Of a stretch of 64,000 nucleotides of DNA, positions 52,387 to 62,863 are shown piece after piece (position 1 is the first letter of the stretch; the number at the start of each line of letters is the position of its first letter). The notes under the pieces are model-generated. The model searched no databases. It saw only the letters and a program-made list of their open reading frames with translations, and had not been told where the DNA came from. A program made the position numbers and the translations under genes. Source of the DNA: Enterococcus faecalis_A (GTDB lineage: Bacteria > Bacillota > Bacilli > Lactobacillales > Enterococcaceae); assembly GCA_051295955.1 (NCBI GenBank), contig JBPDWA010000003.1, positions 124,001 through 188,000 of the forward strand, in the 5' to 3' direction.

Positions 52387-53066
52387 AATTTGCTGTTATC
52401 GTATTTCCAGGGTCCAATTGTGATGCCGACTTGTTGTGGGCGCTTACTGAAATATTAGGGGAGACGGCAGCGTATGTCCGTCATGATGAAGAAAGTTTGG
52501 CTGGCTTTGACGGTGTTTTATTGCCAGGAGGTTTTTCTTATGGAGACTATTTGCGTAGTGGCGCGATTGCATGCTGCTCAAAGGTGATGGCTGAAGTAAA
52601 ACGTTTTGCTAAGGAAGGAAAACCAGTTTTTGGTATCTGCAACGGTTTCCAGATTCTGACTGAAGCGGGCTTACTTCCTGGTACCTTGCTGACAAATCAA
52701 TCGCTGCATTTTATTTGCAAAACGGTAGCGCTCAAAGTGGAGCATAACCAAACCCCTTTTACTTGTGACTATGCTAAAGGACAAGTTATTCAATTACCAA
52801 TCGCCCATGGCGCAGGAAATTATTTCTGTGATGATGCAACGCTTGCTTCATTAAAAGCCAATCAGCAAATTATTTTTACGTATGCTTATGAAAATCCTAA
52901 CGGAAGTACAGCGGGGATCGCCGGAATTTCTAATCAAGGTGGTAATGTACTGGGGATGATGCCGCACCCTGAACGAGCAGTTGAAGAGCTTCTAGGCTCA
53001 AAAGACGGCTTGATCTTGTTCCAATCAATGCTTACTTATTATAGGAAGGTGGCAGTGAGTCAATGA
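52383..53066 (+). CDS. purQ: FGAM synthase glutaminase subunit PurQ
   Basis: 227 aa, class I glutamine amidotransferase. The nucleophile is C86 in FGICNGFQILTEAGLLPG, and the His/Glu pair is in MMPHPERAVEE. LLPGGFSYGDYLRSGAIA is the oxyanion block. It supplies ammonia to PurL. Overlaps purS and purL by ATGA. Confidence 0.97.
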   Translation: MKFAVIVFPGSNCDADLLWALTEILGETAAYVRHDEESLAGFDGVLLPGGFSYGDYLRSGAIACCSKVMAEVKRFAKEGKPVFGICNGFQILTEAGLLPGTLLTNQSLHFICKTVALKVEHNQTPFTCDYAKGQVIQLPIAHGAGNYFCDDATLASLKANQQIIFTYAYENPNGSTAGIAGISNQGGNVLGMMPHPERAVEELLGSKDGLILFQSMLTYYRKVAVSQ

Positions 53067-55291
53067 ATAGCTATCAAGAACCAACACCGCAAATGATTAA
53101 AGATCAGCGAATTTATGCTCAGTGGGGATTGACGGATGAAGAATATCGTTACATTGAAAAGTCGATTCTGAAACGCTTGCCTAATTATACGGAAACAGGC
53201 TTGTTTGCGGTGATGTGGAGTGAACATTGTTCCTATAAAAACTCAAAAAGTCTCTTACGTCAATTTCCAACCGCTGGTCCTCATGTTTTGCAAGGTCCTG
53301 GGGAAGGGGCTGGGATTGTCGATATTGGTGATCAACAAGCGGTGGTTTTTAAAGTAGAAAGCCACAACCATCCTTCAGCAGTTGAGCCTTACCAAGGAGC
53401 TGCGACTGGTGTTGGCGGTATTATCCGCGATATTTTTAGTATGGGTGCTCGCCCAATTGCATTGCTGGATTCTTTACGTTTTGGCGAATTAACTAGTGAA
53501 CGAACCAAGTATTTGCTGGAAGAAATCGTTGCTGGTATCGGCGGCTATGGTAATTGTATTGGTATTCCAACTGTAGGCGGAGAAATCGGCTTTGAACCTT
53601 GCTATGAAGGGAATCCATTAGTTAATGCGATGTGTGTTGGCCTCATTCATCATCAAGATATTCAAAAAGGACAAGCAAACGGTGTTGGGAACACGATCAT
53701 GTATGTAGGTGCTAAAACAGGCCGTGATGGTATTCATGGTGCAACATTTGCTTCTGAAGAGTTGGCAGCAGATCACACACAGCAACGTCCGGCAGTGCAA
53801 GTGGGTGATCCATTTATGGAAAAGCTGTTGTTAGAAGCTTGTCTAGAATTAATTAATGAACATCAGGATTTATTAGTTGGTATTCAAGATATGGGAGCAG
53901 CAGGCTTAGTGTCTTCAAGCGCAGAAATGGCTGCCAAAGCCGGTGTTGGTTTAGAGTTGTTTCTTGATAATGTGCCTCAGCGAGAAACAGACATGACCCC
54001 TTATGAGATGATGCTTTCAGAATCTCAAGAGCGTATGCTGCTTTGTGTGAAAAAAGGTCAGGAACAACCAGTGATTGAATTGTTTAAACGGTATGAGTTA
54101 GACGCTGTCGCCATCGGTGTCGTTACTGATAATCAACATTATCGGTTGTACCATCAAGGAATGATAGTAGCTGATGTACCGGTAAAAACTTTAACTGAGG
54201 AAGCACCCGTTTATGAAAAGCCTCAACAAGAACCAGCGCGAATTCAAAAATTTGACCGCATACCTGACTTTCAACCTACAATCACTGATGGTGCTGCCAT
54301 ACTGCTTGATTTATTGCAACAACCTACCATTGCTTCGAAAAAAAGTATTTACGAAACCTATGATGCTCAAGTGTTGACTAATACAGTGGTTTTGCCGGGC
54401 AGTGATGCTGCTGTAGTCAGAATACGAGGAACACATAAAGCCCTTGCTATGACAACTGATTGCAACAGTCGCTATCTCTACTTAAATCCTGAAAGAGGTG
54501 GCCAAATTGCTGTAGCAGAAGCAGCTAGAAATATTGTTGCTAGCGGTGGTCAACCATTGGCAATTACCGACTGCTTGAATTATGGTTCACCTGATAAACC
54601 GACTAGTTTTTGGGAGTTGGCAACTTCAACAGCTGGTATTGCTGCTGCTTGTCGCGCCTTCAATACGCCAGTTATTTCCGGGAATGTTTCTTTATATAAC
54701 GAAACAAACGGTCAAGCAATTTATCCGACACCAGTAATTGGTATGGTGGGATTAATTAAGGAGCTTCAACATATCACCACACAAGATTTCAAGACAGCAG
54801 GTGATTCTATTTATCTAGTCGGTGGAACTCAGGCCGATTTCAATGGGAGTGAATTACAAAAAATGCTCTTGGGACGAATTGAAGGCCGTTTAATGGCCTT
54901 TGATTTAGCCGTTGAACAGGCCGTACAAGCCTTTGTGTTGCAGGCTATTCAAGCAGGTTTGGTGGCAAGCGCCCATGATTGTTCAGAAGGCGGTTTGGCT
55001 GTTGCTTTAGCTGAGTCGACATTCGCACAAGAGCTAGGCTGCCAATGTCAAGTGGAAATGCCCTTAAGCTGGCTCTTTGCCGAAACGCAATCTCGTTTTA
55101 TTTTATCTGTAAGACCTGAACATCAATCAGCCTTTGAAGCATTGGGAGATCAAGGCATACAACTGCAGCGAATTGGTTTTGTCACCTCAGAGTCACGATT
55201 GGTGATGAAAACCAAAACTGAGCAATTAAATGTAGACGTAAAAGAAGCAAAAAAAAGGTGGGAGGCTGCAATTTCATGTCTTATGAAGTGA
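53063..55291 (+). CDS. purL: FGAM synthase large subunit PurL (short form)
   Basis: 742 aa, the short Gram-positive PurL that needs PurS and PurQ. The features are MWSEHCSYKNSK, FKVESHNHPSAVEPYQGAATGVGGIIRDIFSMGARPIA (substrate/ATP region) and a second half with MTTDCNSRYLYLNPERGG and SAHDCSEGGLAVALAEST. It converts FGAR to FGAM. Its end overlaps the likely purF start region by 16 bp. Confidence 0.97.
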   Translation: MNSYQEPTPQMIKDQRIYAQWGLTDEEYRYIEKSILKRLPNYTETGLFAVMWSEHCSYKNSKSLLRQFPTAGPHVLQGPGEGAGIVDIGDQQAVVFKVESHNHPSAVEPYQGAATGVGGIIRDIFSMGARPIALLDSLRFGELTSERTKYLLEEIVAGIGGYGNCIGIPTVGGEIGFEPCYEGNPLVNAMCVGLIHHQDIQKGQANGVGNTIMYVGAKTGRDGIHGATFASEELAADHTQQRPAVQVGDPFMEKLLLEACLELINEHQDLLVGIQDMGAAGLVSSSAEMAAKAGVGLELFLDNVPQRETDMTPYEMMLSESQERMLLCVKKGQEQPVIELFKRYELDAVAIGVVTDNQHYRLYHQGMIVADVPVKTLTEEAPVYEKPQQEPARIQKFDRIPDFQPTITDGAAILLDLLQQPTIASKKSIYETYDAQVLTNTVVLPGSDAAVVRIRGTHKALAMTTDCNSRYLYLNPERGGQIAVAEAARNIVASGGQPLAITDCLNYGSPDKPTSFWELATSTAGIAAACRAFNTPVISGNVSLYNETNGQAIYPTPVIGMVGLIKELQHITTQDFKTAGDSIYLVGGTQADFNGSELQKMLLGRIEGRLMAFDLAVEQAVQAFVLQAIQAGLVASAHDCSEGGLAVALAESTFAQELGCQCQVEMPLSWLFAETQSRFILSVRPEHQSAFEALGDQGIQLQRIGFVTSESRLVMKTKTEQLNVDVKEAKKRWEAAISCLMK

Positions 55292-56715
55292 AAAGCTTGA
55301 ATGAGGAATGCGGTGTTTTTGGTATTTGGGGACATTCGCAAGCAGCTCAAGTAACTTATTATGGCTTGCATTGTTTACAGCACCGCGGACAAGAAGGGGC
55401 CGGCATTGTTGCGAAGAGTCAAGAAAGACTAACAGCTCATCGAGGATTAGGGTTACTGGCTGAGGTTTTTAAGCAACCATCAGCTTTGAAAGTCTTAAAA
55501 GGACAAGCTGCAGTCGGGCATGTCCGTTATGCGACAACAGGTAGCGATAGTATTGAAAACATTCAGCCTTTTCTATTCAATTACCACGATGGTTCAGTCG
55601 CCTTAGCTCATAATGGCAATCTGACCAATGCGAAAAGTCTTCGAAAAAGTTTAGAGCAAGCTGGCGCTATTTTTCATTCAAATTCAGATACGGAAATTCT
55701 CATGCATTTAATCCGACGTAGTAGGCAAGCAACGTTAATCGATCAACTAAAAGAAAGCTTAAACACGATAAAAGGCGCCTTTGCTTTTGTATTAATGACG
55801 GAAACCTGTATGATTGCCGCGCTTGATCCCAACGCTTTTCGACCGTTAGCCATTGGTCAAACAGCAAATGGCGCTTACGTGGTTGCCAGTGAGACTTGCG
55901 CCTTGGATGGCGTAGGAGCAACTTTCGAGCGGGATGTTGCACCAGGTGAGCTAATTATTTTTGACGATCGTGGTCTTCATAGTGACTTTTATACCAACCA
56001 AACACAACGGGCCATTTGTGCAATGGAATATATTTATTTTGCTCGTCCTGATTCAAATATTGCGGGTGTAAACGTACACACAGCTCGTAAAACAATGGGC
56101 AAACTCTTAGCAAAAGAAGCAGCCGTCTCCGCAGATATGGTAATTGGTGTTCCTAATTCTTCTTTGTCGGCGGCCAGTGGCTATGCTGAAGCAAGCGGGA
56201 TTCCTTATGAAATGGGCTTAGTGAAAAATCAATATGTCGCTCGCACTTTTATTCAGCCTACCCAAGATTTGAGAGAGCAAGGCGTACGCATGAAATTATC
56301 GGCCGTAGGTGGAGTCGTTAATGGTCAGCGGGTGATTTTGGTGGATGATTCAATGGTTCGTGGAACGACTTGTTGCCGTATTGTTCAATTGTTGAAAGCA
56401 GCAGGTGCCAAAGAAGTACATGTACGAATCGCTTCACCACCCATTAGATTTCCCTGCTTTTACGGGATTGACATGCAAACCCGTGGGGAATTAATCGCAG
56501 CCACTCATTCTCTTGAAGCAATACGAGAACTAATTATGGCTGATTCGCTTCAATTCCTTAGTGAAGAAGGGCTTATTGCAGCGATTGGCTTGCCGTATGC
56601 TGACCCTTACAGCGGCTTATGTATGGCTTATTTCAACGGTGATTATCCAACGCCGCTTTATGATTATGAAGCGGATTACATGGCTTCATTGGAACCAACT
56701 ACTTTTATTCGTTAA
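55276..56715 (+). CDS. purF: Amidophosphoribosyltransferase
   Basis: 479 aa. Ntn-type glutaminase: after an 11-residue propeptide (MSYEVKSLNEE) comes catalytic Cys12 in CGVFGIWGH. HRGQEGAGI and HNGNLTNA follow, and the C-terminal PRTase carries VILVDDSMVRGTT. It makes phosphoribosylamine, the committed step. Start: the longest ORF begins at GTG 55258, but GGGAGG lies ten bases before the ATG at 55276, which leaves the right propeptide length. Confidence 0.96.
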   Translation: MSYEVKSLNEECGVFGIWGHSQAAQVTYYGLHCLQHRGQEGAGIVAKSQERLTAHRGLGLLAEVFKQPSALKVLKGQAAVGHVRYATTGSDSIENIQPFLFNYHDGSVALAHNGNLTNAKSLRKSLEQAGAIFHSNSDTEILMHLIRRSRQATLIDQLKESLNTIKGAFAFVLMTETCMIAALDPNAFRPLAIGQTANGAYVVASETCALDGVGATFERDVAPGELIIFDDRGLHSDFYTNQTQRAICAMEYIYFARPDSNIAGVNVHTARKTMGKLLAKEAAVSADMVIGVPNSSLSAASGYAEASGIPYEMGLVKNQYVARTFIQPTQDLREQGVRMKLSAVGGVVNGQRVILVDDSMVRGTTCCRIVQLLKAAGAKEVHVRIASPPIRFPCFYGIDMQTRGELIAATHSLEAIRELIMADSLQFLSEEGLIAAIGLPYADPYSGLCMAYFNGDYPTPLYDYEADYMASLEPTTFIR

Positions 56716-56751
56716 TTGGTAGCAAAATAGCAGTGAATAGGAGGAGCAAAA

Positions 56752-57798
56752 ATGACAGATGCTTATGCAAAAGCAGGGGTAAATATTCAGGCAGGATATG
56801 AACTGGTCGGGCGAATAAAAAAACACGCTCAAAAGACAAAACGACTAGGTGTGCTGGGAAGCTTAGGTGGCTTTGGCGGCTGTTTTGATTTAAGTGAACT
56901 CAAGGTGAAAGAACCGATTCTAGTTTCCGGGACAGATGGTGTTGGCACCAAATTATTGTTGGCACAGCAATTAGATCAACATGAAACTATCGGAATTGAT
57001 TGTGTCGCTATGTGCGTAAATGATATTGTCGCTCAAGGAGCGCAGCCGCTGTATTTTTTGGATTATATTGCCACGGACAAAATTGATCCCAGACGGCTAG
57101 AAACAGTTGTGCAAGGCTTGACTGCCGGTTGTGTTACAGCAGGAGCTGCCTTAATTGGCGGTGAAACAGCGGAAATGCCGGGAATGTATCAACCAGATGA
57201 ATATGACATCGCCGGTTTTGCAGTGGGAGTCGTTGAAAAAAAGTACTTGATCACAGGAGCAGCTATCCAGGCTGGTGACGTTTTAATCGGACTACCTTCC
57301 AGTGGTCTTCACGCCAATGGTTTTTCATTAGTTCGTAAAATATTTTTTGAAGAAAATAATTTTGCCTATGATGTTCGTTTGCCTGAACTAGGAAACCACC
57401 CCTTAGGAGAACTGTTGTTGACGCCTACGCGCATATATGTACCAGCCTTAGCTCCTTTGCTTGAAGAGCACTTAATCAATGGGTTGGCGCATATCACTGG
57501 TGGCGGTTTTATTGAAAATATTCCCAGAATGTTGCCGGATACTTTGGCAGCAGAAATTCATTTGAACTCTTGGCCGATCTTGCCAATTTTCCATGCGGTG
57601 ATGAATTACGGACAGCTTTGTGAAAAAGAAAGCTACGGGATTTTCAACATGGGCATCGGGATGGTGCTTTCAGTCGCTGCAGATAAGATTCAACGGGTTC
57701 AAACGCAACTGCGGGCTCAGGGTGAATCTTTTTATGTTATTGGGAAGGTTATAAAAAGACAAGGTCAGCCAATTACATTTGTAGGAAGAAACCAATGA
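56752..57798 (+). CDS. purM: AIR synthetase
   Basis: 348 aa, same ATP-binding superfamily as PurL. The features are YAKAGVNIQAGYELVGRIKKH, VSGTDGVGTKLLLAQ, MCVNDIVAQGAQPLYFLDY, GGETAEMPGMY and HITGGGFIENIPRML. It closes the imidazole ring (FGAM to AIR). GGAGGAG precedes the ATG; the end overlaps purN by four bases. Confidence 0.97.
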   Translation: MTDAYAKAGVNIQAGYELVGRIKKHAQKTKRLGVLGSLGGFGGCFDLSELKVKEPILVSGTDGVGTKLLLAQQLDQHETIGIDCVAMCVNDIVAQGAQPLYFLDYIATDKIDPRRLETVVQGLTAGCVTAGAALIGGETAEMPGMYQPDEYDIAGFAVGVVEKKYLITGAAIQAGDVLIGLPSSGLHANGFSLVRKIFFEENNFAYDVRLPELGNHPLGELLLTPTRIYVPALAPLLEEHLINGLAHITGGGFIENIPRMLPDTLAAEIHLNSWPILPIFHAVMNYGQLCEKESYGIFNMGIGMVLSVAADKIQRVQTQLRAQGESFYVIGKVIKRQGQPITFVGRNQ

Positions 57799-58379
57799 AA
57801 ATTGCCATTTTTGCTTCAGGAAACGGCAGTAACTTTCAAGCTATTTGTGAAGCAGCGACAAAGGAAGCATTTCCCGGAGAGATTGTCTGCTTGTTTTGTG
57901 ATCAGCCAGCTGCTTTCGTTTTGAAAAGGGCTGCTCAACGACGAATTCCAGCAGTTACTTTTAGCCCAAATGACTATGGGACTAAAGCTGCCTATGAAGA
58001 AGAAATTCTCAGTTATTTAAAGCATTATCAAGTAGAATTAGTTGTTTTAGCTGGTTATATGCGAATCATTGGGCCAACCATACTTGAAGCATTTCCTAAA
58101 AAAATCATAAATATTCATCCCTCTTTATTACCTCAATTTCCGGGACTACAGGCTATTAAGGCTGCTTTGATAGCTGGGGTGCATACTACTGGTGTCACGA
58201 TTCATTATGTTGATCAAGGTATTGACACTGGCCCCATTATTGCCCAAGAGCGAGTTCCAATTGAAAAAAAAGATACATTAGCAAGTTTGACGGCGAAAAT
58301 TCACCAAGTAGAGCATCGATTGTATCCTGCTAGTTTGGTAAAAATAATTCAAGCAAATAAGGAGAAACAAGAACAATGA
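57795..58379 (+). CDS. purN: GAR formyltransferase (10-formyl-THF dependent)
   Basis: 194 aa. The features are IAIFASGNGSNFQAI at the N-terminus, LAGYMRIIGPTIL, NIHPSLLPQFPG, which holds the catalytic Asn-His, and GVTIHYVDQGIDTGPII with the Asp. It formylates GAR to FGAR. It is coupled to purM and purH by ATGA overlaps. Confidence 0.97.
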   Translation: MKIAIFASGNGSNFQAICEAATKEAFPGEIVCLFCDQPAAFVLKRAAQRRIPAVTFSPNDYGTKAAYEEEILSYLKHYQVELVVLAGYMRIIGPTILEAFPKKIINIHPSLLPQFPGLQAIKAALIAGVHTTGVTIHYVDQGIDTGPIIAQERVPIEKKDTLASLTAKIHQVEHRLYPASLVKIIQANKEKQEQ

Positions 58380-59917
58380 ATAAAAAAAGAGCTTTGATTA
58401 GCGTTTCTGATAAAACAGGATTGGTTGAATTTGCTCAAGAGCTAGTTACACTAGGCTTCGAGTTGATTTCTACCGGTGGCACCAAAGCAACCCTACAGGC
58501 AGCTGGTCTGACGATCAAATCCGTTGAAGCCATTACTCATTTCCCTGAAATAATGGATGGCCGAGTAAAGACACTACATCCAGCAATTCATGGTGGATTG
58601 TTAGGCATTCGAGGAAACAGTAGTCACCAGCAGGCGATGGAGCAACATCAAATAGAACCGATTGATTTGGTTTGTGTTAATTTGTATCCTTTTAAAGACA
58701 CGCTTTTACAAGCTGAGGTTTCAGAAGCAGAAGTGATTGATATGATTGATATCGGCGGTCCCAGTATGTTACGCAGTGCTGCAAAGAACTTTAAGGATGT
58801 GACAGCGGTAATCGACTCGGCTGATTATCCACTAATTCTAAAGGAGTTGGAAGAAGACGGCACAACGACTTTAGCGACTAGAAAAAAATTAGCAGCTAAA
58901 GTATTTCGTCATACAGCGGCTTATGATGCTTTGATTGCAGATTATTTAACCAAAGCAGTTAACGAGCAACAGCCGGAAACTTACACACTTACCTATGAGT
59001 TGAAACAATCACTACGTTATGGTGAAAATAGTCATCAGGCAGCGGCTTTTTATCAAGCAGCAATTCCAAGTTCTTTTGCTCTGACGAATGCTAAACAGCT
59101 ACATGGCAGAGAATTATCCTATAATAATATTAAAGATGCTGACGCAGCGATTAAAATTGCCGCAGAATTTGAGCAACCGACTGTTGTAGCAGTGAAGCAT
59201 ATGAATCCGTGTGGCATTGGTAGTGGCGCGACGATTGCTGCTGCTTATGAGTGTGCATATACGGCTGACCCGATTTCTATTTTTGGCGGCATTATTGTTT
59301 TAAATCGTGAAGTAGATCAAGTAACTGCGCGAAAGATGAGCCATTTATTTTTAGAAATGATTATTGCACCAAGCTTTTCTGCGGATGCTTTTACTATTTT
59401 AGCAAATAAAAAAAATCTACGTTTAGTAACTCTTGATTTTACAGCTCAAAAAGCGCCACGGCCCAAAGAAATCGTAAGCGTTTTAGGCGGTTTGCTGGTG
59501 CAAGATCCGGATTTACAAATGGTAAATTCAAAAGAGTGGCAAGTAGTTACTAAGCGTCAGCCAACAGAAATAGAATTTCAAGCCTTAGCATTTGCTTGGA
59601 AAGCAGTGAAGCATGTGAAAAGTAATGGGATTGTTATTGCTAATAACCACCAAACTTTAGGCATTGGTGCAGGACAAATGAATCGTATCGGCTCAGTGAA
59701 AATTGCTATTGCACAAGCTCAGGGAAAACTGACGGGAGCTGCCTTGGCCAGCGATGCTTTTTTTCCGATGGACGACAGTGTTCAATATGCCGCAGAGCAT
59801 GGCGTTACAGCAATTATCCAACCAGGAGGTAGCTTAAAAGATCGAGACTCCATTGAGATGGCTGACAAGTATGATGTAGCTATGATCTTTACAGGACAGC
59901 GACATTTTAAACATTAA
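58376..59917 (+). CDS. purH: Bifunctional AICAR formyltransferase / IMP cyclohydrolase
   Basis: 513 aa. The N-terminal MGS-like IMP cyclohydrolase (RALISVSDKTGLVEFAQEL...LISTGGTKATL, GRVKTLHPAIHGG) is followed by the C-terminal AICAR transformylase (LRYGENSHQAAAFY, VKHMNPCGIGSG with Lys-His, FFPMDDSVQYAAEHG). It makes IMP by the last two steps of the pathway. Confidence 0.97.
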   Translation: MNKKRALISVSDKTGLVEFAQELVTLGFELISTGGTKATLQAAGLTIKSVEAITHFPEIMDGRVKTLHPAIHGGLLGIRGNSSHQQAMEQHQIEPIDLVCVNLYPFKDTLLQAEVSEAEVIDMIDIGGPSMLRSAAKNFKDVTAVIDSADYPLILKELEEDGTTTLATRKKLAAKVFRHTAAYDALIADYLTKAVNEQQPETYTLTYELKQSLRYGENSHQAAAFYQAAIPSSFALTNAKQLHGRELSYNNIKDADAAIKIAAEFEQPTVVAVKHMNPCGIGSGATIAAAYECAYTADPISIFGGIIVLNREVDQVTARKMSHLFLEMIIAPSFSADAFTILANKKNLRLVTLDFTAQKAPRPKEIVSVLGGLLVQDPDLQMVNSKEWQVVTKRQPTEIEFQALAFAWKAVKHVKSNGIVIANNHQTLGIGAGQMNRIGSVKIAIAQAQGKLTGAALASDAFFPMDDSVQYAAEHGVTAIIQPGGSLKDRDSIEMADKYDVAMIFTGQRHFKH

Positions 59918-59935
59918 GGATTGAAGGAGGAGCCT

Positions 59936-61201
59936 ATGGGATTAACTATTTTGGTGATAGGTAGTGGCGGTCGCGAACATGCCATTGTTGAAAAGCTAAG
60001 TCAAAGTTCACAGGTGGGTCAAGTTTATTGTGCTAAAGGTAACCCCGGCATGCAACAGGCTAAAGTTCAATTGGTAGACATTGAAGAGACGGATAATGCA
60101 GCTTTGTGTGCCTTTGCCAAAAAGCAAGGAGTGGATTGGACCTTCGTGGGGCCGGAAGTACCTTTGCTTAATGGAATTGTGGATCACTTTCAGCAGGAAG
60201 GCTTATTAATTTTTGGTCCTACGAAAAAAGCAGCGATGATTGAAGGCTCCAAGGACTTCGCCAAGCAGTTAATGAATAAATATCAGATTCCGACAGCTCA
60301 CCATCAAACAGTGGTAACAGTCGAAGCGGCAGTAGAATATTTAGCCGACTGCTCGCTGCCTATTGTTATTAAAGCTGATGGCTTAGCCGCCGGTAAAGGA
60401 GTGGTGATCGCTCAAACGAAAGCTGCTGCCTTAGAAGCTGTGACAGAGATGCTGGAGCAAAAACGCTTTGGTGCCAGTGGTAGCAAAGTAGTCATCGAAA
60501 CGTTCTTACAAGGGGAAGAGTTTTCGCTATTTGCATTTGTAAAGGGAACAGCCGTTTATCCTATGGTGCCAGTTCAGGATCATAAACGAGCATATGAGCA
60601 AGATCAAGGCCCAAATACTGGGGGGATGGGTGCTTATTCACCGGTTCCTGCTATTTCCGAGGCTTTAGTGGATGAAACAATTGATAAGGTATTAAAACCA
60701 GTTGTCCAAGCATTAGTAACAGAAAATTGTGCTTTCACAGGAATTTTATATGCAGGCTTAATCGCTACTGCTCAAGGAGTCAAGGTTATTGAATTCAATG
60801 CACGGTTTGGTGATCCCGAAACACAAGTCGTTCTGCAACGTTTAACCAGTGATTTCGCAGTTATTATTGATGATTTATTGCATGACAAAAAACCCATCAT
60901 TAAATGGAAATCGACCGGCTTTAATTTAGGAGTTGTGGTAGCAGCACAAGGTTATCCCGGTGCCTATCAAACAGGGATACCGTTACCGCATTTTTCATTA
61001 AGTGAAAATGAGCATCTTTACTATGCTGGCGTCCAGCAAGCAGGAGACCAAATTATTAGCAATGGCGGTCGTATTTATCTATTGGAAGCCTCTGGCGAAA
61101 CGCTAAAACAAGCGCAACAAAATGTTTATCAACACTTAGCTCAAGCGAAGACAACCGGGACTTTTTATCGAAAGGATATTGGCTATCGAAGCTTATCTTA
61201 A
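59936..61201 (+). CDS. purD: GAR synthetase
   Basis: 421 aa, ATP-grasp. The features are VIGSGGREHAI, FVGPEVPLLNGIVD, VIKADGLAAGKGVVIA and EFNARFGDPETQVVL (metal-binding). It joins glycine to phosphoribosylamine. Start: the longest ORF begins at TTG 59921, but the ATG at 59936 has GGAGGAG in front and the standard N-terminus. Last gene of the operon. Confidence 0.97.
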   Translation: MGLTILVIGSGGREHAIVEKLSQSSQVGQVYCAKGNPGMQQAKVQLVDIEETDNAALCAFAKKQGVDWTFVGPEVPLLNGIVDHFQQEGLLIFGPTKKAAMIEGSKDFAKQLMNKYQIPTAHHQTVVTVEAAVEYLADCSLPIVIKADGLAAGKGVVIAQTKAAALEAVTEMLEQKRFGASGSKVVIETFLQGEEFSLFAFVKGTAVYPMVPVQDHKRAYEQDQGPNTGGMGAYSPVPAISEALVDETIDKVLKPVVQALVTENCAFTGILYAGLIATAQGVKVIEFNARFGDPETQVVLQRLTSDFAVIIDDLLHDKKPIIKWKSTGFNLGVVVAAQGYPGAYQTGIPLPHFSLSENEHLYYAGVQQAGDQIISNGGRIYLLEASGETLKQAQQNVYQHLAQAKTTGTFYRKDIGYRSLS

Positions 61202-61212
61202 TCAATCATCAT

Positions 61213-61249
61213 AAAAAGAGAAAACCGCTCTAAGTCGGTTTTCTCTTTT
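61213..61249 (+). terminator. Terminator of the purC-purD operon
   Basis: A perfect 14-bp stem, AAAAGAGAAAACCG / CGGTTTTCTCTTTT, with an eight-base loop. Confidence 0.92.
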
Positions 61250-61512
61250 GGTTTTAACGAAGTGATTAATGTTTAAAGTAAGGAAAGGATGTTTACCACC
61301 AAACAGCTGCGATCAAAAGAAAGCAGTTTTTCCGCCCATAAACACAGCTTCTAAATTGATCGTTTTCAAAACACAACCACTATTGTATAATTGTATTTAT
61401 AAACTGTTGGAGAATGAAGTATAAGCATGCTTACCGTTGATTCATCTTAGTGAATCCAAAACAGACGGTGCTTCGCTTAGTTGTACCCTAGCGAGAGTTA
61501 AAAATTTCTTGT
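61250..61512. other. Convergent intergenic region
   Basis: About 260 bp. A small inverted repeat GATTCA-N6-TGAATC sits at 61439-61456. It is not followed by a clear T-run on the minus strand, so the mvaS terminator is uncertain. No gene seen. Confidence 0.4.
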
Positions 61513-62679
61513 TTAAATGCTTGTTTTTGGCAAGGCATAGTTTCGCACAGTATTAGTAACAGTTGTTAAGCTATAAGGCAGCGAATCTTGGAACTGTTGT
61601 TCTTGATTTATGTCTAGGCTTTCGGCGAACATTTTCTCATATTCAGCAATTGTTAATTGTTGTCTGGTATTTAACAAGTGGAGATGTTGCTCTTTGTTCA
61701 GTTGTTGTTCATAACCTGCTACCAACTCACCTGTAAAAAATTCTGCAACTGCGCCAGAACCATAACTAAACAGTCCGATCTGATCACCAGCTTTGAGCTC
61801 TTGTGAGTTTTCAAGTAGAGAAATTAAGCCCAAGTATAATGAGCCGGTATAAAGATTGCCAATCCGACGACTATAAACAATGCTTTCATCGTAACGAGCC
61901 AGTAGCCGTGTTTGCTCGGCTTCTGTTACTTCAGTGAGGTTGGCCAGCAGTGCTTTTTTTCCCATTTTTGTGTAGGGAATGTGAAAAGCAAAAGCTGCAT
62001 AGTCTGAAAAATCCAAGCCTGTTCGGCGTTTATGTTCGGTCCAAACCTGGCTAAAAGAATCAATATATGTTTCATTTGATAACGGTCCGTCAACTAGCGG
62101 ATAACTGTGATTAATCGGACGCCAAAAATCATAGATATCCTGAGTAAGACTAACCTGATCGTCTTTTAAGGCTAAAAGTCGTGGCTGGCTGGCAATCAAC
62201 ATGGCGACAGCGCCGGCTCCTTGGGTGGGCTCACCGCCAGAATTCAAACCGTATTTAGCGATGTCCGTCGCAATGACGAGTGCTTTGCGAGCAGGATGAA
62301 GTGCAACATAGTTTTGAGCCATTTGTAGTCCGGCAGTTGCACCATAGCAACCTTCTTTTATTTCAAAGGAACGTGCAAATGGTTGAATGCCCAACAAGCG
62401 ATGTAATACGACAGCAGCGGCTTTTGATTCATCAATGCTTGACTCGGTTCCTACGATCACTAAGTCAATTGCCTGTTTATCTGCTTCTGTCAAAATCGGT
62501 GCGGCAGCATTGGCAGCAAACGTAATAATATCTTGGCTGATCGGATTAACAGCCATTTGATCTTGGCCGATTCCGATGTGAAATTTTCCTGGATCTACAT
62601 TTCTAGCCTCGGCTAATTCAGTCATATCTATATAATAAGGCGGTACAAAGAAATTTAGTTGGTCAATCCCGATGGTCAT
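61513..62679 (-). CDS. mvaS: HMG-CoA synthase
   Basis: 388 aa. Catalytic Cys is C111 in EIKEGCYGATAGL and the acid Glu is E79 in VGTESS. The sequences MTIGIDQLNFFVPPYYIDM and HIPYTKMGKKAL match enterococcal and staphylococcal MvaS. It condenses acetyl-CoA with acetoacetyl-CoA in the mevalonate route to isoprenoids. Divergent from mvaE with about 185 bp between, the usual enterococcal arrangement. Confidence 0.97.
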   Translation of the reverse strand: MTIGIDQLNFFVPPYYIDMTELAEARNVDPGKFHIGIGQDQMAVNPISQDIITFAANAAAPILTEADKQAIDLVIVGTESSIDESKAAAVVLHRLLGIQPFARSFEIKEGCYGATAGLQMAQNYVALHPARKALVIATDIAKYGLNSGGEPTQGAGAVAMLIASQPRLLALKDDQVSLTQDIYDFWRPINHSYPLVDGPLSNETYIDSFSQVWTEHKRRTGLDFSDYAAFAFHIPYTKMGKKALLANLTEVTEAEQTRLLARYDESIVYSRRIGNLYTGSLYLGLISLLENSQELKAGDQIGLFSYGSGAVAEFFTGELVAGYEQQLNKEQHLHLLNTRQQLTIAEYEKMFAESLDINQEQQFQDSLPYSLTTVTNTVRNYALPKTSI

Positions 62680-62863
62680 TTTTTAAACTCCCTTTGCTAA
62701 TAATTTACACACTATATAAAATAGCATGAAATGAACAGAATAGGGAGCTTTTTCTTCGAAATTCAAAAATTATTAAAAAATATCTTATATCTTAAAGAAC
62801 TAAGAATGTAAACTATTGTTTTTCTGGAAATACATGATATATTTCAATGTGGAGGTGCATTTT